Shown: positions 24,154 through 32,827, counted from the stretch's first letter. The stretch is DNA of 64,000 nt from Streptomyces cavernicola (GCF_029968035.1 NZ_JASCIQ010000019.1:1-64000), one strand, 5' to 3'. Translations and numbers: made by a program. Notes: a model not told the origin generated them from the sequence alone.

Positions 24154-24241
24154 CTGTGCGCGGGTGGGTGTGCGCGGGCGGGCGCCGATGGGGGTGCGCC
24201 GGTGGGACCATTTAAGGGAGACCCCTTCGAAGGGGGACGAA

Positions 24242-24691
24242 ATGTCTGCGATCAAGGAAACGATCGACATCGATTGCCGTCCCGAGGAGGTGTACTCCTA
24301 CGTCACCACCCCGTCCCACCTGCCCGAATGGCAGGAGAGCGCGGTATCCGCACACGAAGTCGGCGACGCCGCGATGGGCGTGGGCACGAAGGTCAGGGTG
24401 ACCCGGAGGATCGGCCGCCGAGAGATCCCCATGACCATGGAGGTCACCGAGTTCGATCCGCCGAGGAGCTGGCATCTCCACGGCATCGACGGCCCCGTCA
24501 GAGGCGAGGTCCAGGGCACGATCGAGCCCCTCGACGACGGAAGGCGCTCGCGCCTGACGCTGGACGTCGACTTCGAGGGCCACGGCGTGGGCAAACTGCT
24601 CGTCCCGCTGGTCGTCCGCCCGCACATCCGCAAGGAGATGCCGAGGAACGAGCAGAGGCTCAGGAACCTGCTTGAACACCACGCGGCCTGA
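24242..24691 (+). CDS. SRPBCC family protein
   Basis: The 149-residue START/polyketide-cyclase-like fold protein starts at ATG after GAAGGGGGACGA. It begins ETIDIDCRPEEVYSYVTTPS, the standard first strand-helix of the family, with the Pro-x-x-x-Trp element THPSHLPEWQES-like at ~27-35. Internal strands alternate and the C-terminal helix (RPHIRKEMPRNEQRLRNLL) closes the hydrophobic cavity. Such proteins bind small hydrophobic ligands. The ligand is not predictable. It lies alone between the tRNA terminator and a small hypothetical gene. Confidence 0.9.
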   Translation: MSAIKETIDIDCRPEEVYSYVTTPSHLPEWQESAVSAHEVGDAAMGVGTKVRVTRRIGRREIPMTMEVTEFDPPRSWHLHGIDGPVRGEVQGTIEPLDDGRRSRLTLDVDFEGHGVGKLLVPLVVRPHIRKEMPRNEQRLRNLLEHHAA

Positions 24692-24814
24692 CCGGACATG
24701 ACCGCGGGACGGGCGCCGGCTGCAGAGCGTCGCGGCTCGTTCGGTGCCAAAACCGGTGGAGAGGTGGGGCGTTGGCGTGGAAGGGTCGGGGCATGGCGTT
24801 CTGCAGAAAGGGCC

Positions 24815-25180
24815 ATGCCGCGTAAGCGGCCAGGGCGGGTTCGGGTCGAGCAGCGGCCGCATGCGCATGCTCCCCACGTGACCCGATCGGTGATCACGGA
24901 GTTGTCCCCCGCGGCGCTGGCGGAGGTCGTCAGGCTGGAGCGGTCCCGGAACTATCTGTGGCCGGGGGGTGCCGAGACGTGTCTGCTTCTCTGGGCGAGG
25001 TTCGTGCGCGCGGCCGACCACCGTCTCTGGGTCGACAATCACGGCGGCTGCGGGATCTGGGAGTGCTGCGGCGACCCGTATCTGGCGCGTGAGTTCCTCG
25101 AGGGGCTGATGCTCGCCATGTCCCGGCGGCGTGGGCGTGAGCTGCGTCGCGTCGTGGCGTCGATCGACGTCGACTACTGA
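24815..25180 (+). CDS. Small conserved hypothetical protein
   Basis: The protein has 121 residues if the ATG giving MPRKRPGRVRVEQRPH is used. GTG starts nearer the conserved part (around 24879 or 24891) are also possible. The N-terminus is very basic. The core contains LSPAALAEVVRLERSRNYLW, then HGGCGIWECCGDPYLAREFL with four cysteines in a short space, and a basic C-terminal helix (AMSRRRGRELRRVVASIDVDY). No signal peptide or membrane helix is present. The Cys cluster could bind zinc, but no named family is recognised. Codon bias supports it being real. Confidence 0.6.
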   Translation: MPRKRPGRVRVEQRPHAHAPHVTRSVITELSPAALAEVVRLERSRNYLWPGGAETCLLLWARFVRAADHRLWVDNHGGCGIWECCGDPYLAREFLEGLMLAMSRRRGRELRRVVASIDVDY

Positions 25181-25184
25181 GTGC

Positions 25185-25249
25185 CGACCGGTACGGCATG
25201 CCGACCCGTACGGAGTGCGACCCCTACGGAGTGCGACCCCTACGGAGTG
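25185..25249. repeat. 16-bp tandem repeat, four copies
   Basis: Three nearly perfect units of CGACCCSTACGGAGTG start at 25202, 25218 and 25234. A degenerate fourth lies at 25185-25200. The array sits right after the small hypothetical gene and ~40 bp upstream of the palindrome that precedes fadH. Confidence 0.8.
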
Positions 25250-25288
25250 CTGAGCCGTACGGTCGCTGACGGGTGCGCCACACTCTTT

Positions 25289-25302
25289 TGCAACTTGTTG
25301 CA
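25289..25302. promoter_or_regulatory. Palindromic operator candidate before fadH
   Basis: TGCAACTTGTTGCA is a perfect 6-2-6 palindrome 57 bp upstream of the fadH ATG. It lies in an AT-richer stretch likely to contain the promoter. The PadR regulator encoded just downstream of fadH is the natural candidate to bind it, but this is inference. Confidence 0.45.
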
Positions 25303-25359
25303 GAACCATCTCCCGGTGGGTTACAACAGCGACGTCCGCACCCCACCAGGAGGCCCCCG

Positions 25360-27414
25360 ATGAGCCCGAGTCCCAGCCCGTACCCGCACCTGCTGCGGCC
25401 CCTCGACCTCGGGTTCACCACCCTGCCCAACCGCGTGATCATGGGCTCGATGCACGTCGGGCTCGAAGAGGCCGAGCGCGGCTTCGAGCGGATGGCGGCC
25501 TTCTACGCGGAGCGGGCGCGCGGCGGCGCCGGGCTCATCGTGACCGGCGGGATCGCCCCGAACGAGGCGGGCCGGCCGTGGGCGGGCGGCGCCAAGCTGA
25601 CCACGGCCGAGGAGGTCGCGCAGCACGCCGTCGTCACCGAGGCCGTGCACGAGGCGGGCGGCCGGATCGCCATGCAGATCCTGCACTTCGGGCGGTACGC
25701 CTACCACGAGGACCTGGTCGCGCCGAGCCCGCTCCAGGCGCCGATCAGCCCCTTCGTGCCGAACGAGCTGACCGAGGACGAGGTCGAGCAGACCGTCGAG
25801 GACTTCGTGCGGGCCGCGGAGCTCGCCAAGGAGGCCGGGTACGACGGCGTCGAGATCATGGGCTCGGAGGGCTATCTCCTCAACGAGTTCATCGTCGCCG
25901 CGACCAACCGCCGCACCGACCGCTGGGGCGGCTCGTACGAGAACCGGATCCGGTTCCCCGTCGAGATCGTGCGGCGGACCAGGGAACGGGTCGGGCCGGA
26001 CTTCATCCTGATCTACCGGCTCTCCATGCTCGACCTGGTGCCGGGCGGCTCGACGTTCGACGAGGTCGTCGCCCTCGCCAAGGAGATCGAGGCCGCGGGC
26101 GCCACCCTCATCAACACCGGCATCGGCTGGCACGAGGCGCGCATCCCGACCATCGCGACCTCGGTGCCGCGCGGTGCGTACGCCTGGGTGACGAAGAAGG
26201 TCATGGGCGCCGTGTCCGTGCCCCTGGTCACCAGCAACCGCATCAACACCCCTGAAGTCGCCGAGCAGTTGCTCGCCGACGGGCACGCCGACCTGGTCTC
26301 GCTCGCCCGGCCGTTCCTCGCCGACCCGGAGTTCGTGGCGAAGGCCCGCGAGGACCGCGCCGAGGCCATCAACACCTGCATCGGCTGCAACCAGGCCTGC
26401 CTGGACCACACCTTCAGCCTGCAGATCACCTCCTGCCTGGTGAACCCGCGGGCCTGCCACGAAACCGAGCTGGTCCTCGAACCGATCACCGAGATCCCGC
26501 GCCGCAAGCGCATCGCCGTCGTCGGCGCGGGCCCCGCCGGGCTCGCCTTCGCCGTGTCCGCCGCCGAGCGCGGCCACGAGGTCACCCTCTTCGACGCCGC
26601 GGACCAGATCGGCGGCCAGCTCAACCTGGCCCGCAAGGTCCCGGGCAAGGAGGAGTTCGACGAGACGATCCGCTACTTCCGCACCCAGCTCGAACTCCGG
26701 GGCGTGGACGTCCGGTTGAACACCCGCGTCACCGCCGAGGAGCTGACCTCCGGCGCGTACGGCACCACGTACGACGAGGTCGTGATCGCCACCGGCGTCA
26801 GCCCGCGCACCCCCGAGATCCCGGGCGTCGACCACCCGCGCGTCCTCAGCTATCTGGACGTCCTGCGGGACGGGGCCGCGGTCGGCGAGAAGGTCGCGAT
26901 CGTCGGGGCGGGCGGCATCGGCTTCGACGTCGCCGAGTTCCTCACCGACGGCGGCGACGAGGCCAGCCTGAACCCGGCGACGTACTTCGCGCAGTGGGGC
27001 GTCGACATGGACTACCGCGACCGCGGCGGCCTGCGCGCGCCCCAGCGGCCCGCGCCGCCGCGCCAGGTGCACCTGCTGCAGCGCAAGGCCAGCAAGGTCG
27101 GCGCCGGGCTCGGCAAGACCACCGGCTGGATCCACCGCACCGAACTGCGCCACCGCGGCGTCACGATGGTCGCCGGAGTCTCCTACGAGCGGATCGACGA
27201 CGCGGGCCTGCACATCGGCGTCGACGGCGCCACGCAGGTCCTCGACGTGGACACCGTCGTCCTCTGCGCCGGCCAGGAGCCGCGCCGCGAGCTGTACGAC
27301 GCGCTGCTCGCCGCCGGGCAGTCCGTGCACGTCATCGGCGGCGCCGACGTGGCCGCCGAACTGGACGCGAAGCGGGCCATCAAGCAGGGGACGGAGTTGG
27401 CGGCGGCGCTGTAG
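25360..27414 (+). CDS. fadH: NADPH-dependent 2,4-dienoyl-CoA reductase (FadH-like)
   Basis: The 684-residue three-domain flavo-iron-sulfur enzyme starts at ATG after a perfect AGGAGG. Residues 1-~335 are an FMN-binding OYE-like TIM barrel (LLNEFIVAATNRRTDRWGGS). Cysteines in CIGCNQACLDHTF and SCLVNPRA (~339-361) bind a 4Fe-4S cluster. IAVVGAGPAGLAFAVSAAER (~385) binds FAD, and VAIVGAGGIGFDVAEFL (~512) binds NAD(P)H. It reduces dienoyl-CoA intermediates during beta-oxidation of unsaturated acids. Related NADH:flavin oxidoreductases act on other enones, so the substrate is not certain. The padR gene follows 156 bp on. Confidence 0.92.
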   Translation: MSPSPSPYPHLLRPLDLGFTTLPNRVIMGSMHVGLEEAERGFERMAAFYAERARGGAGLIVTGGIAPNEAGRPWAGGAKLTTAEEVAQHAVVTEAVHEAGGRIAMQILHFGRYAYHEDLVAPSPLQAPISPFVPNELTEDEVEQTVEDFVRAAELAKEAGYDGVEIMGSEGYLLNEFIVAATNRRTDRWGGSYENRIRFPVEIVRRTRERVGPDFILIYRLSMLDLVPGGSTFDEVVALAKEIEAAGATLINTGIGWHEARIPTIATSVPRGAYAWVTKKVMGAVSVPLVTSNRINTPEVAEQLLADGHADLVSLARPFLADPEFVAKAREDRAEAINTCIGCNQACLDHTFSLQITSCLVNPRACHETELVLEPITEIPRRKRIAVVGAGPAGLAFAVSAAERGHEVTLFDAADQIGGQLNLARKVPGKEEFDETIRYFRTQLELRGVDVRLNTRVTAEELTSGAYGTTYDEVVIATGVSPRTPEIPGVDHPRVLSYLDVLRDGAAVGEKVAIVGAGGIGFDVAEFLTDGGDEASLNPATYFAQWGVDMDYRDRGGLRAPQRPAPPRQVHLLQRKASKVGAGLGKTTGWIHRTELRHRGVTMVAGVSYERIDDAGLHIGVDGATQVLDVDTVVLCAGQEPRRELYDALLAAGQSVHVIGGADVAAELDAKRAIKQGTELAAAL

Positions 27415-27467
27415 GGGGGCGGCTCGGCTTGGGTAGGACGGCCCGCACCGTCGACTGCGGCACCCTC

Positions 27468-27540
27468 GGTCGCCCTGCGGGCTCGTCCTCGATCTCCCCC
27501 AGCTACCGCTGGGAGGTGCCCCCAGGACGGGCTGGATTTC
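27468..27540. repeat. Interspersed palindromic repeat, copy 1
   Basis: About 70 bp here closely match 60668-60740, with the shared core CTCCCCCAGCTACCGCTGGG then GGT-CCCCCAGGAC. CCCAGC/GCTGGG forms a hairpin. A related version lies in frame inside the phoD gene at 34301-34345. It is a mobile-looking Streptomyces intergenic element. Confidence 0.75.
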
Positions 27541-27570
27541 GTCGCCCGGCCCGTCCATAGGATGCAAACC

Positions 27571-28125
27571 ATGTCCCTGCCGCACGCCATCCTCACCGCC
27601 CTTCTGGAGAAGCCCTCGTCAGGCCTCGAACTGACCCGTCGTTTCGACAAGTCCATCGGGTACTTCTGGTCCGCGACGCATCAGCAGATCTACCGGGAGC
27701 TCGGCAAGCTGGAGGACGCCGGACTGATCCGGGCCCTGCCCTCACCGCAGCCGACCCGTGGGCAGCGCAAGGCGTACGAGGTGCTGCCCGCGGGCCGGGC
27801 CGAGCTCACCGCATGGGTGGGCAAGGAGGAGGACCCGAAGCCGATCCGCTCCGCGCTGCTGCTGCGCATGCGCGCCGCCGCCGTGGTCGGCCCGCAGGGA
27901 CTGCAGGCCGAGCTGCGCCGCCATCTCGCCCTGCACCAGGAGCAGTTGGCGGAGTACGAGCAGATCGAGGAGCGGGACTTCCCGGCCGGGCGGGACGGGG
28001 CGCAGGACCGCATGCGGCATCTCGTGCTGCGCGGCGGTATCGAGCTTGAGACGTTCTGGATCGGCTGGATCACCGAGGCGCTCGACACCATGGAACAGCT
28101 GCCCAAGAGCCCCGCGGGCGACTGA
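27571..28125 (+). CDS. PadR family transcriptional regulator
   Basis: The 184-residue protein has an N-terminal winged helix (MSLPHAILTALLEKPSSGLE, then FWSATHQQIYRELGKLEDAG with the recognition helix) and a helical PadR C-terminal dimerisation domain (~90-175). PadR proteins are usually ligand-responsive repressors. The neighbouring fadH-like gene and its palindrome at 25289 are the likely target, and autoregulation is also common. The start was chosen at MSLPHAIL. An upstream in-frame ATG (27562) would add three residues. Confidence 0.9.
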   Translation: MSLPHAILTALLEKPSSGLELTRRFDKSIGYFWSATHQQIYRELGKLEDAGLIRALPSPQPTRGQRKAYEVLPAGRAELTAWVGKEEDPKPIRSALLLRMRAAAVVGPQGLQAELRRHLALHQEQLAEYEQIEERDFPAGRDGAQDRMRHLVLRGGIELETFWIGWITEALDTMEQLPKSPAGD

Positions 28126-28129
28126 ACGC

Positions 28130-28489
28130 TCAGGCTCCCGCGCCCGCCGCCGCGGCCTCGCCCGGCTCGTCCTGTATGTGCTTGAGGTGCATCCGGCCGT
28201 CCACGAGCTCGGGCCCCGTGAACGCCGCCCAGTACCGATGGCAGGTCACGAACACCGCCAACTCCCGCTCCCGCTGCCGGAGTTTCTCCACCTCCGCCTG
28301 CTCGTCGGCGCTCCAGCCCGGGGAGGCGGGACGCTCCACCTTGCGCCAACCGGCTATGTCGCTGAAGCCGTCGAGGGGCGTGACCGACCAGGGGAGCCGC
28401 TTGAGCAGAGCCAGAAGCTCGGCCCGGACCTGATGCAGCTCCTCCTGACCTGCGAGGAGGTCTTCGGGGAATTCAAAGGTCTCAGCCAC
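28130..28489 (-). CDS. Conserved hypothetical protein
   Basis: The protein has 119 residues from a GTG start. It is helical, with FPEDLLAGQEELHQVRAELL near the N-terminus, KRLPWSVTP, a middle segment EQAEVEKLRQRERELAVFVTCHRYW, and an Ala-rich tail. No signal, membrane segment or known catalytic motif is seen. It is convergent with padR, with the stops 4 bp apart. I do not recognise a named domain. It resembles small actinobacterial hypotheticals found next to regulators. Confidence 0.7.
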   Translation of the reverse strand: MAETFEFPEDLLAGQEELHQVRAELLALLKRLPWSVTPLDGFSDIAGWRKVERPASPGWSADEQAEVEKLRQRERELAVFVTCHRYWAAFTGPELVDGRMHLKHIQDEPGEAAAAGAGA

Positions 28490-28594
28490 GACCGCAATGC
28501 TACGCCTGTTCGAATTACGGAGGCGAGGTTCGCCGCCCCGAACTCACCCGAACGTGTGTTCCTGTATTGATCCCCGGTGCTGCAGACTGTTCGT

Positions 28595-28810
28595 ATGTGC
28601 CGAAGCATCAAGACCCTCCGCCCGCCGGCCATCCCCGAGGAGGCCACCGAGGACGAGGTGCGCGCCGCCGCCTTGCAGTACGTCCGCAAGGTCTCCGGCT
28701 TCCGTGCGCCCGCGGCCCACAACCGCGAGGTGTTCGACCGCGCTGTGGACGCGGTGGCCCGCGCGACCCAGGAGCTCCTGGACGACCTGGTCGTGCGCGG
28801 CCACAGATAG
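28595..28810 (+). CDS. DUF2277 family protein
   Basis: The 71-residue protein begins MCRSIKTLRPPAIPEEATED, the signature of DUF2277, and continues with IRAAALQYVRKVSGFRAPA-like helices. These very short proteins are widespread in actinobacteria and proteobacteria and are all helical. The function is unknown. The Cys at position 2 is conserved in the family. It is transcribed alone between two minus-strand genes. Confidence 0.88.
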   Translation: MCRSIKTLRPPAIPEEATEDEVRAAALQYVRKVSGFRAPAAHNREVFDRAVDAVARATQELLDDLVVRGHR

Positions 28811-28832
28811 GCCCGGCCCCGCCCTGCCGGGT

Positions 28833-29456
28833 TCAGGGCGTGCGCGGCCGGCGCACCAGATACGCCGCGCCCGTCCCCGCCGCGAACAGCGCAAGCAGCG
28901 AGACGCCCGTGGCGAGCCAGCCCGCGCCGAGCCAGTGCCCGCCGAAGTAGCCGAGCCCGACGCTGTACGCGGCCCAGGCGACCCCGGCCACAAGGGACCA
29001 GGGCAGGAACTCGCGGATCGCGCGATGCGTGGCGCCTGCGCCGAGCGAGACCACGGAGCGCCCGGCGGGCGCGAAGCGCGCGATGACGACGAGCGCGCCG
29101 CCGCCCTTGGCGAGCGCCGCGCCGAGCCGTTCCTGCGCGCTGCTGAGGCGGCGCGAGCGTGCGATGGCCCGGTCCAGACGCTCACCGCCGCGCCAGGCGA
29201 CGCGGTACGCGGCGAGGTCGCCGAGCACCGAGGCCAGGGCCGCGCAGGCGCCGAGCACCAACAGGTCCGGAACCTGGTGCGCCATGCGGTCGGCGGCGGC
29301 GTCCGTCGCGCCGGAGCCGGCGGCCGCGGCGGTGGCGGCCATGATCACCAGGAGCCCGCTGGGCAGCAGCGGGAGGAAGACGTCGAAGACGATGGAGGCC
29401 GCGACGACGGCGTAGATCCAGGGGCTGCCGGTCAGCGCCCCCACACTCTCCAGCAC
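28833..29456 (-). CDS. DedA/VTT-domain membrane protein
   Basis: The 207-residue protein starts at GTG behind AGGGAG. It has four to five hydrophobic segments. The VTT-domain re-entrant motif is present as VVIARFAPAGRSVVSLGAG with conserved arginines, plus FLPLLPSGLLVIMAATAAAA in place of the usual FPPLPSE. It is a divergent DedA relative, probably acting in lipid flipping or membrane homeostasis. It appears monocistronic. Confidence 0.82.
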   Translation of the reverse strand: MLESVGALTGSPWIYAVVAASIVFDVFLPLLPSGLLVIMAATAAAAGSGATDAAADRMAHQVPDLLVLGACAALASVLGDLAAYRVAWRGGERLDRAIARSRRLSSAQERLGAALAKGGGALVVIARFAPAGRSVVSLGAGATHRAIREFLPWSLVAGVAWAAYSVGLGYFGGHWLGAGWLATGVSLLALFAAGTGAAYLVRRPRTP

Positions 29457-29761
29457 CCGAACTCCCTGACTCCCCGGATTCCTTGCACACAGCGCCGCGG
29501 TGTCGCGGGGAGCGGCAGGGGCGGCAGGTCAGACAGCTGTACAGCGTACGCCTGGCAGTTCGGGAGGATTCCGGCGGGTGTCCCTCCCGTCGCGGGCGCA
29601 CGGTTCGCACGCCTCGGCGAGCGTTCACCCGCGTGCCGCTTCCGGTGCGACACCCGGAGCCGGGTTCCCGTACGAACGAGAGGTGCCGGATTCCCGTACG
29701 GACGAGACGTGCGGGGCCGAGAGGCGCGGACGGCACACAAGGCGAGGGTGAGGACAGGGCG
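29457..29761. other. Intergenic region with 26-bp tandem repeat
   Basis: No gene is supported in this 305-bp divergent gap. At 29665-29690 and 29691-29716 two 26-bp units beginning TTCCCGTACGAACGAGA and TTCCCGTACGGACGAGA stand in tandem, just before the SOD-like gene. They may be regulatory. Confidence 0.5.
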
Positions 29762-30313
29762 ATGCCGGCAGGGATGGTCGCCGCGGTGAGCGCGGCAGCA
29801 ATGCTGATGACGGGGGGCGGCCCGGTTCCGGGCGACGTCCAGGTGGTGCGCGCGGAGGCGGACTTCGCGCCGCCGAGCGCGTTCGTCGTGTCCGATGCGA
29901 AGACGTACGACCTGGACCTGGTGCCGGCGGGTGCGCACATCAAGGTGACGCAGGCGGCGGGGGATTCGGGCAACGTCGTGACGCTGCAGGTCGACGGCCT
30001 CAAGGCGAATCGGGCGTACGGCGTGCATGTGCACCAGAAGCCGTGCGGTACGCAGCCGGACGACGCGGGCGGCCACTACCAGAACCGGGTGGATCCGGTG
30101 CAGCCGTCGAAGGACCCGGCGTATGTGAACCCGAGCAACGAGGTGTGGCTGGACTTCACCACCGACGGGAAGGGCGAGGGGGTGGCGGCCTCCCGGCACG
30201 GGTGGAACTTCCGCCCCGGAGAGGCCGCCTCGGTCGTCCTGCACCGCGAACAGGGCGGCGCAGGAGACCGGTTGGCGTGCTTCAGCGTGCCGTTCGCGCC
30301 TACGCGGGCGTGA
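29762..30313 (+). CDS. Cu/Zn superoxide dismutase-like secreted protein
   Basis: The protein has 183 residues from ATG 29762, with ATG 29774 also possible. A short hydrophobic N-terminus (MVAAVSAAAMLMTGGG) acts as signal or anchor. The beta-barrel carries GVHVHQKPCG, GGHYQN and a later His in SRHGWNFRPGEAASVVLH, which fit the copper and zinc ligands of SOD_Cu. The electrostatic loop is shorter than in active enzymes, so activity is not certain. It would act outside the membrane against superoxide. The 3' end overlaps the convergent doxX gene by 14 bp. Confidence 0.85.
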   Translation: MPAGMVAAVSAAAMLMTGGGPVPGDVQVVRAEADFAPPSAFVVSDAKTYDLDLVPAGAHIKVTQAAGDSGNVVTLQVDGLKANRAYGVHVHQKPCGTQPDDAGGHYQNRVDPVQPSKDPAYVNPSNEVWLDFTTDGKGEGVAASRHGWNFRPGEAASVVLHREQGGAGDRLACFSVPFAPTRA

Positions 30314-30746
30314 GGTCGGCCTCGGTCCGGTCGGACTTGTCGGCGGCGGCGGTGGAGTCGCCGCGGCCGATGAGCCGGTCGAGACCGAAGGCCCCGGAGC
30401 CGGTGAAGGTGAGGAGCAGGAAGGCCCAGCAGTACATGGCCGCGCTCTCACCGCTGTTCTCGATCGGCCACAGCCCCATGGACTGGTGCACCGAGAAGTA
30501 GGCGTAGGCCATGGAGCCGGAGGCGAGGAACGAGGCCGCGCGGGTGCCGAGGCCGATCATCACCAGGACGCCGCAGACGAGCTCGATCAGCGAGGCGATA
30601 CCACCGGGCCAGCTGATCGGGTCGGTCGTCTCGCCACCGAGGACGCCGAACAGCTTCGAGACGCCGTGGCAGGTGAAGAGCAGGCCGGTCACGATGCGGA
30701 AAAGCCCCAGGGCGTACGGCTGTGCGCTGTTGAGGCGGTAGTTCAT
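30300..30746 (-). CDS. DoxX family membrane protein
   Basis: The 148-residue protein has four membrane helices: ALGLFRIVTGLLFTCHGVSK, IASLIELVCGVLVMIGLG, then around FLASGSMAYAYFSVHQ and MYCWAFLLLTFTGSGAFG. The pattern LFRIVTGLLFTCHGVSKLFG is typical of DoxX. DoxX proteins form membrane oxidoreductase complexes in redox and thiol stress, for example with SodA in mycobacteria. The SOD-like neighbour here, although convergent, fits that theme. An iron-box-like site lies 48 bp upstream. Confidence 0.9.
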   Translation of the reverse strand: MNYRLNSAQPYALGLFRIVTGLLFTCHGVSKLFGVLGGETTDPISWPGGIASLIELVCGVLVMIGLGTRAASFLASGSMAYAYFSVHQSMGLWPIENSGESAAMYCWAFLLLTFTGSGAFGLDRLIGRGDSTAAADKSDRTEADLTPA

Positions 30747-30793
30747 ATGGGGGGACTCCTTCGTCGGTCGGGGACGGCAACCGATCGGAGGCC

Positions 30794-30812
30794 ACAGGTT
30801 AGGCAGACCTAA
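30794..30812. promoter_or_regulatory. Iron-box-like operator (DmdR/IdeR type)
   Basis: ACAGGTTAGGCAGACCTAA matches 15 of 19 positions of the actinobacterial iron-box TTAGGTTAGGCTCACCTAA. It is placed 48 bp upstream of doxX and overlaps the stop of the preceding FAD protein gene. Iron-dependent repression of doxX is therefore plausible. Confidence 0.55.
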
Positions 30813-32827
30813 TCAATGCTTGCAAGTTCAACATTTAGCCGTCCTGCGTATGGAGACGCGGTTCCCAGTACCGCGCGGGCCACCGCGTCCGCGTCCGAGA
30901 GGGTCACCGAGTCGACGCCCGGCCGCGCTCCCGCCGCCGTCACCCAGTGCACGCCCTCCGTCGGCACGCCCACCGCGAACCGCCGTGCGTGCGGCCTGCC
31001 TTCGCGGTCCACCACCCGGTACGGGCGGGGCGTCACGTCCAGGCCGCCGGTCTCGTACCCGTCGACGACGTGCGGCCGGCAGCCGCCCGCCGCGAGCAGC
31101 TCCGCGAGCAGCACGTCGCCCGTACGCCGAAGATCCGCTTCCGGGAGGCGTGCCTCGACCAGCGTGGCCGCGCGCACTGTGGAATCCGGCACGTCGGGGG
31201 AGTGCGCCGTGAACCCGTCCGCCTCGGCGCGCACCTCCATACGCGGGCCGATCACGGTGAGCACGCCCGCTTCGATCAGCGCGGTCATCTCCTCGATCCG
31301 GCGGCGCGGCGGCCCGATCGACAGGAACGCGTTCAGGGGCGTGTACCAGCGGTCCAGGTGCTCGCGCCGCGAGCGGCCGCCGATGCCCCGGTGGTCCACG
31401 ACCAGGCGCAGCTCGTTGCGCAGGTCCCGCAGCACGTCGAGCGCCGCCTTGACCGGACCGGACACATTGCCGAGCGCGGCCTGCGCGGCGTCCTCGCGCA
31501 GCAGCCCGAGGAGCCAGCCGCGGAAGGCGTCGGGACCCGCGAACTCCATCCCCTCGTACGGCCTGGCGATGCGCGCCCAGGACCAGCGGTCGGCGGCCGC
31601 GAAGCCGAACGCTTCGAGTACGTCCGCCTCCTGGTCGGAGCCGTGCGACGCGCTGAGGAAGCGCTCGCGGAAGGGCTCGGCGGGCCGGCCGTCGGCGCGC
31701 AGCCGCGCCTCGTAGAAGACGGTCTCGACCTCCTTCGCGACCAGTGGCCAGATCTCGCTCAGGAAGTCCGGCGGATCGCCGTCGGCGGCGCGCTTGCGGA
31801 AGCCCTCGATCACGGTGCCGGTGAGTACCAGCGGTTCGTGCCGCCCGTACGCGCCCTTCTCGTTGTCGCCGCGCGCCTGGTACGGAACCCCGCGCCGCGA
31901 GCCCGCGTAGAGCCGCGGCTCCCGGCCCGAGGGCAGATAGCCGAGGCCGTCCGGGCCGGGCACGAAGCGGCCGCCGCGGCCCGAGGTCAGCAGCGCCATG
32001 TGGTCGAAGAAGTTGAGGCCGAGCCCGCGCAGCAGCACCGGGGCGCCGGGCGCGACGGACGACAGGTCCAGGTCGGCCGGGTTGGCGGGCTCGACGTAGC
32101 GCAGGCCGTGCCGGTCGGCGTGGTCCGCGAGCCGCCGCTGCTCCGGGCCGCCGACCGCCGGGAGGTGGCCCTGGGCGAGGACGACGGCGTGCAGGCCGGT
32201 GAGTTCGGTGCCGTCGGACAGGGCGAGGCGCTGTCCGGCGGGGCGGGGCGGCGGGCCCGAGTCGTGCCGCTGGCGGGGGAGGAGCGGGCCGTCGGCGGGG
32301 TCGCCCTCGTCCGTCAGGCGGACCGCGCGGGCCCGGTGGACCTCGACCCGGACCTGCTCGGGGGCCCGGCGCAGCATCTCGGCGAAGACCCACTCCAGGT
32401 AGCGGCCGTACTGGGCGCGGGTCGGGTAGGCGTCAGGGCCGAGCGGCGGCCCGTCGAGCGCCTCGGGGTGAGCGGACGCCCACTCGTGCAGGCTCGGCCC
32501 CCGGCGTATCGGGCCCTCGCAGCTGACGCTCGCGTCGGTGAAGAGGGTGACCTGGGAGGCGACGGTGTTCATCAGGAGCTCGTCGGACTGCGCGGTCCGC
32601 CACACCAGACCCGCGCCGGGCGGCGCCGGATCCACCATGTGCACCGTGAGCCGGGCGCCCGGAGGCAGGAGTTCCGGGGCCGACGCGCACAGCCGTTCCA
32701 GGACGCTGGTGCCACGCGGCCCCGCGCCGACCACGGCGACGGAGAGATGTGCAGTCGCGGACAATGGTGCAACCCCCGGGGCGGACGGTCGATATGAGGC
32801 TCCTGCGCTCACCGTTGCCGGTGTCAC
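30809..32827 (-). CDS. FAD/NAD(P)-binding protein (NAD_binding_9 type)
   Basis: The protein has up to 672 residues. The GTG start at 32827 lacks an SD, and a start closer to the domain is possible. An FAD-binding Rossmann motif begins VAVVGAGPRGTSVLERL (~30). VDPAPPGAGLVWRT and LHEWASAHP follow, a pattern seen in FAD-NAD(P)-binding proteins related to L-ornithine/lysine N-monooxygenases but lacking the full monooxygenase layout. LFFDHMALL-like LNFFDHMAL and a C-terminal part (~480-660) complete the family. The substrate is unknown. Its stop codon lies in the iron-box before doxX. Confidence 0.8.
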   Translation of the reverse strand: MTPATVSAGASYRPSAPGVAPLSATAHLSVAVVGAGPRGTSVLERLCASAPELLPPGARLTVHMVDPAPPGAGLVWRTAQSDELLMNTVASQVTLFTDASVSCEGPIRRGPSLHEWASAHPEALDGPPLGPDAYPTRAQYGRYLEWVFAEMLRRAPEQVRVEVHRARAVRLTDEGDPADGPLLPRQRHDSGPPPRPAGQRLALSDGTELTGLHAVVLAQGHLPAVGGPEQRRLADHADRHGLRYVEPANPADLDLSSVAPGAPVLLRGLGLNFFDHMALLTSGRGGRFVPGPDGLGYLPSGREPRLYAGSRRGVPYQARGDNEKGAYGRHEPLVLTGTVIEGFRKRAADGDPPDFLSEIWPLVAKEVETVFYEARLRADGRPAEPFRERFLSASHGSDQEADVLEAFGFAAADRWSWARIARPYEGMEFAGPDAFRGWLLGLLREDAAQAALGNVSGPVKAALDVLRDLRNELRLVVDHRGIGGRSRREHLDRWYTPLNAFLSIGPPRRRIEEMTALIEAGVLTVIGPRMEVRAEADGFTAHSPDVPDSTVRAATLVEARLPEADLRRTGDVLLAELLAAGGCRPHVVDGYETGGLDVTPRPYRVVDREGRPHARRFAVGVPTEGVHWVTAAGARPGVDSVTLSDADAVARAVLGTASPYAGRLNVELASID

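Noticed and set aside
25321..27585. 754-residue minus-strand open frame opposite fadH
   Set aside because: Antisense shadow with Gly/Ala/Arg-rich low-complexity sequence.
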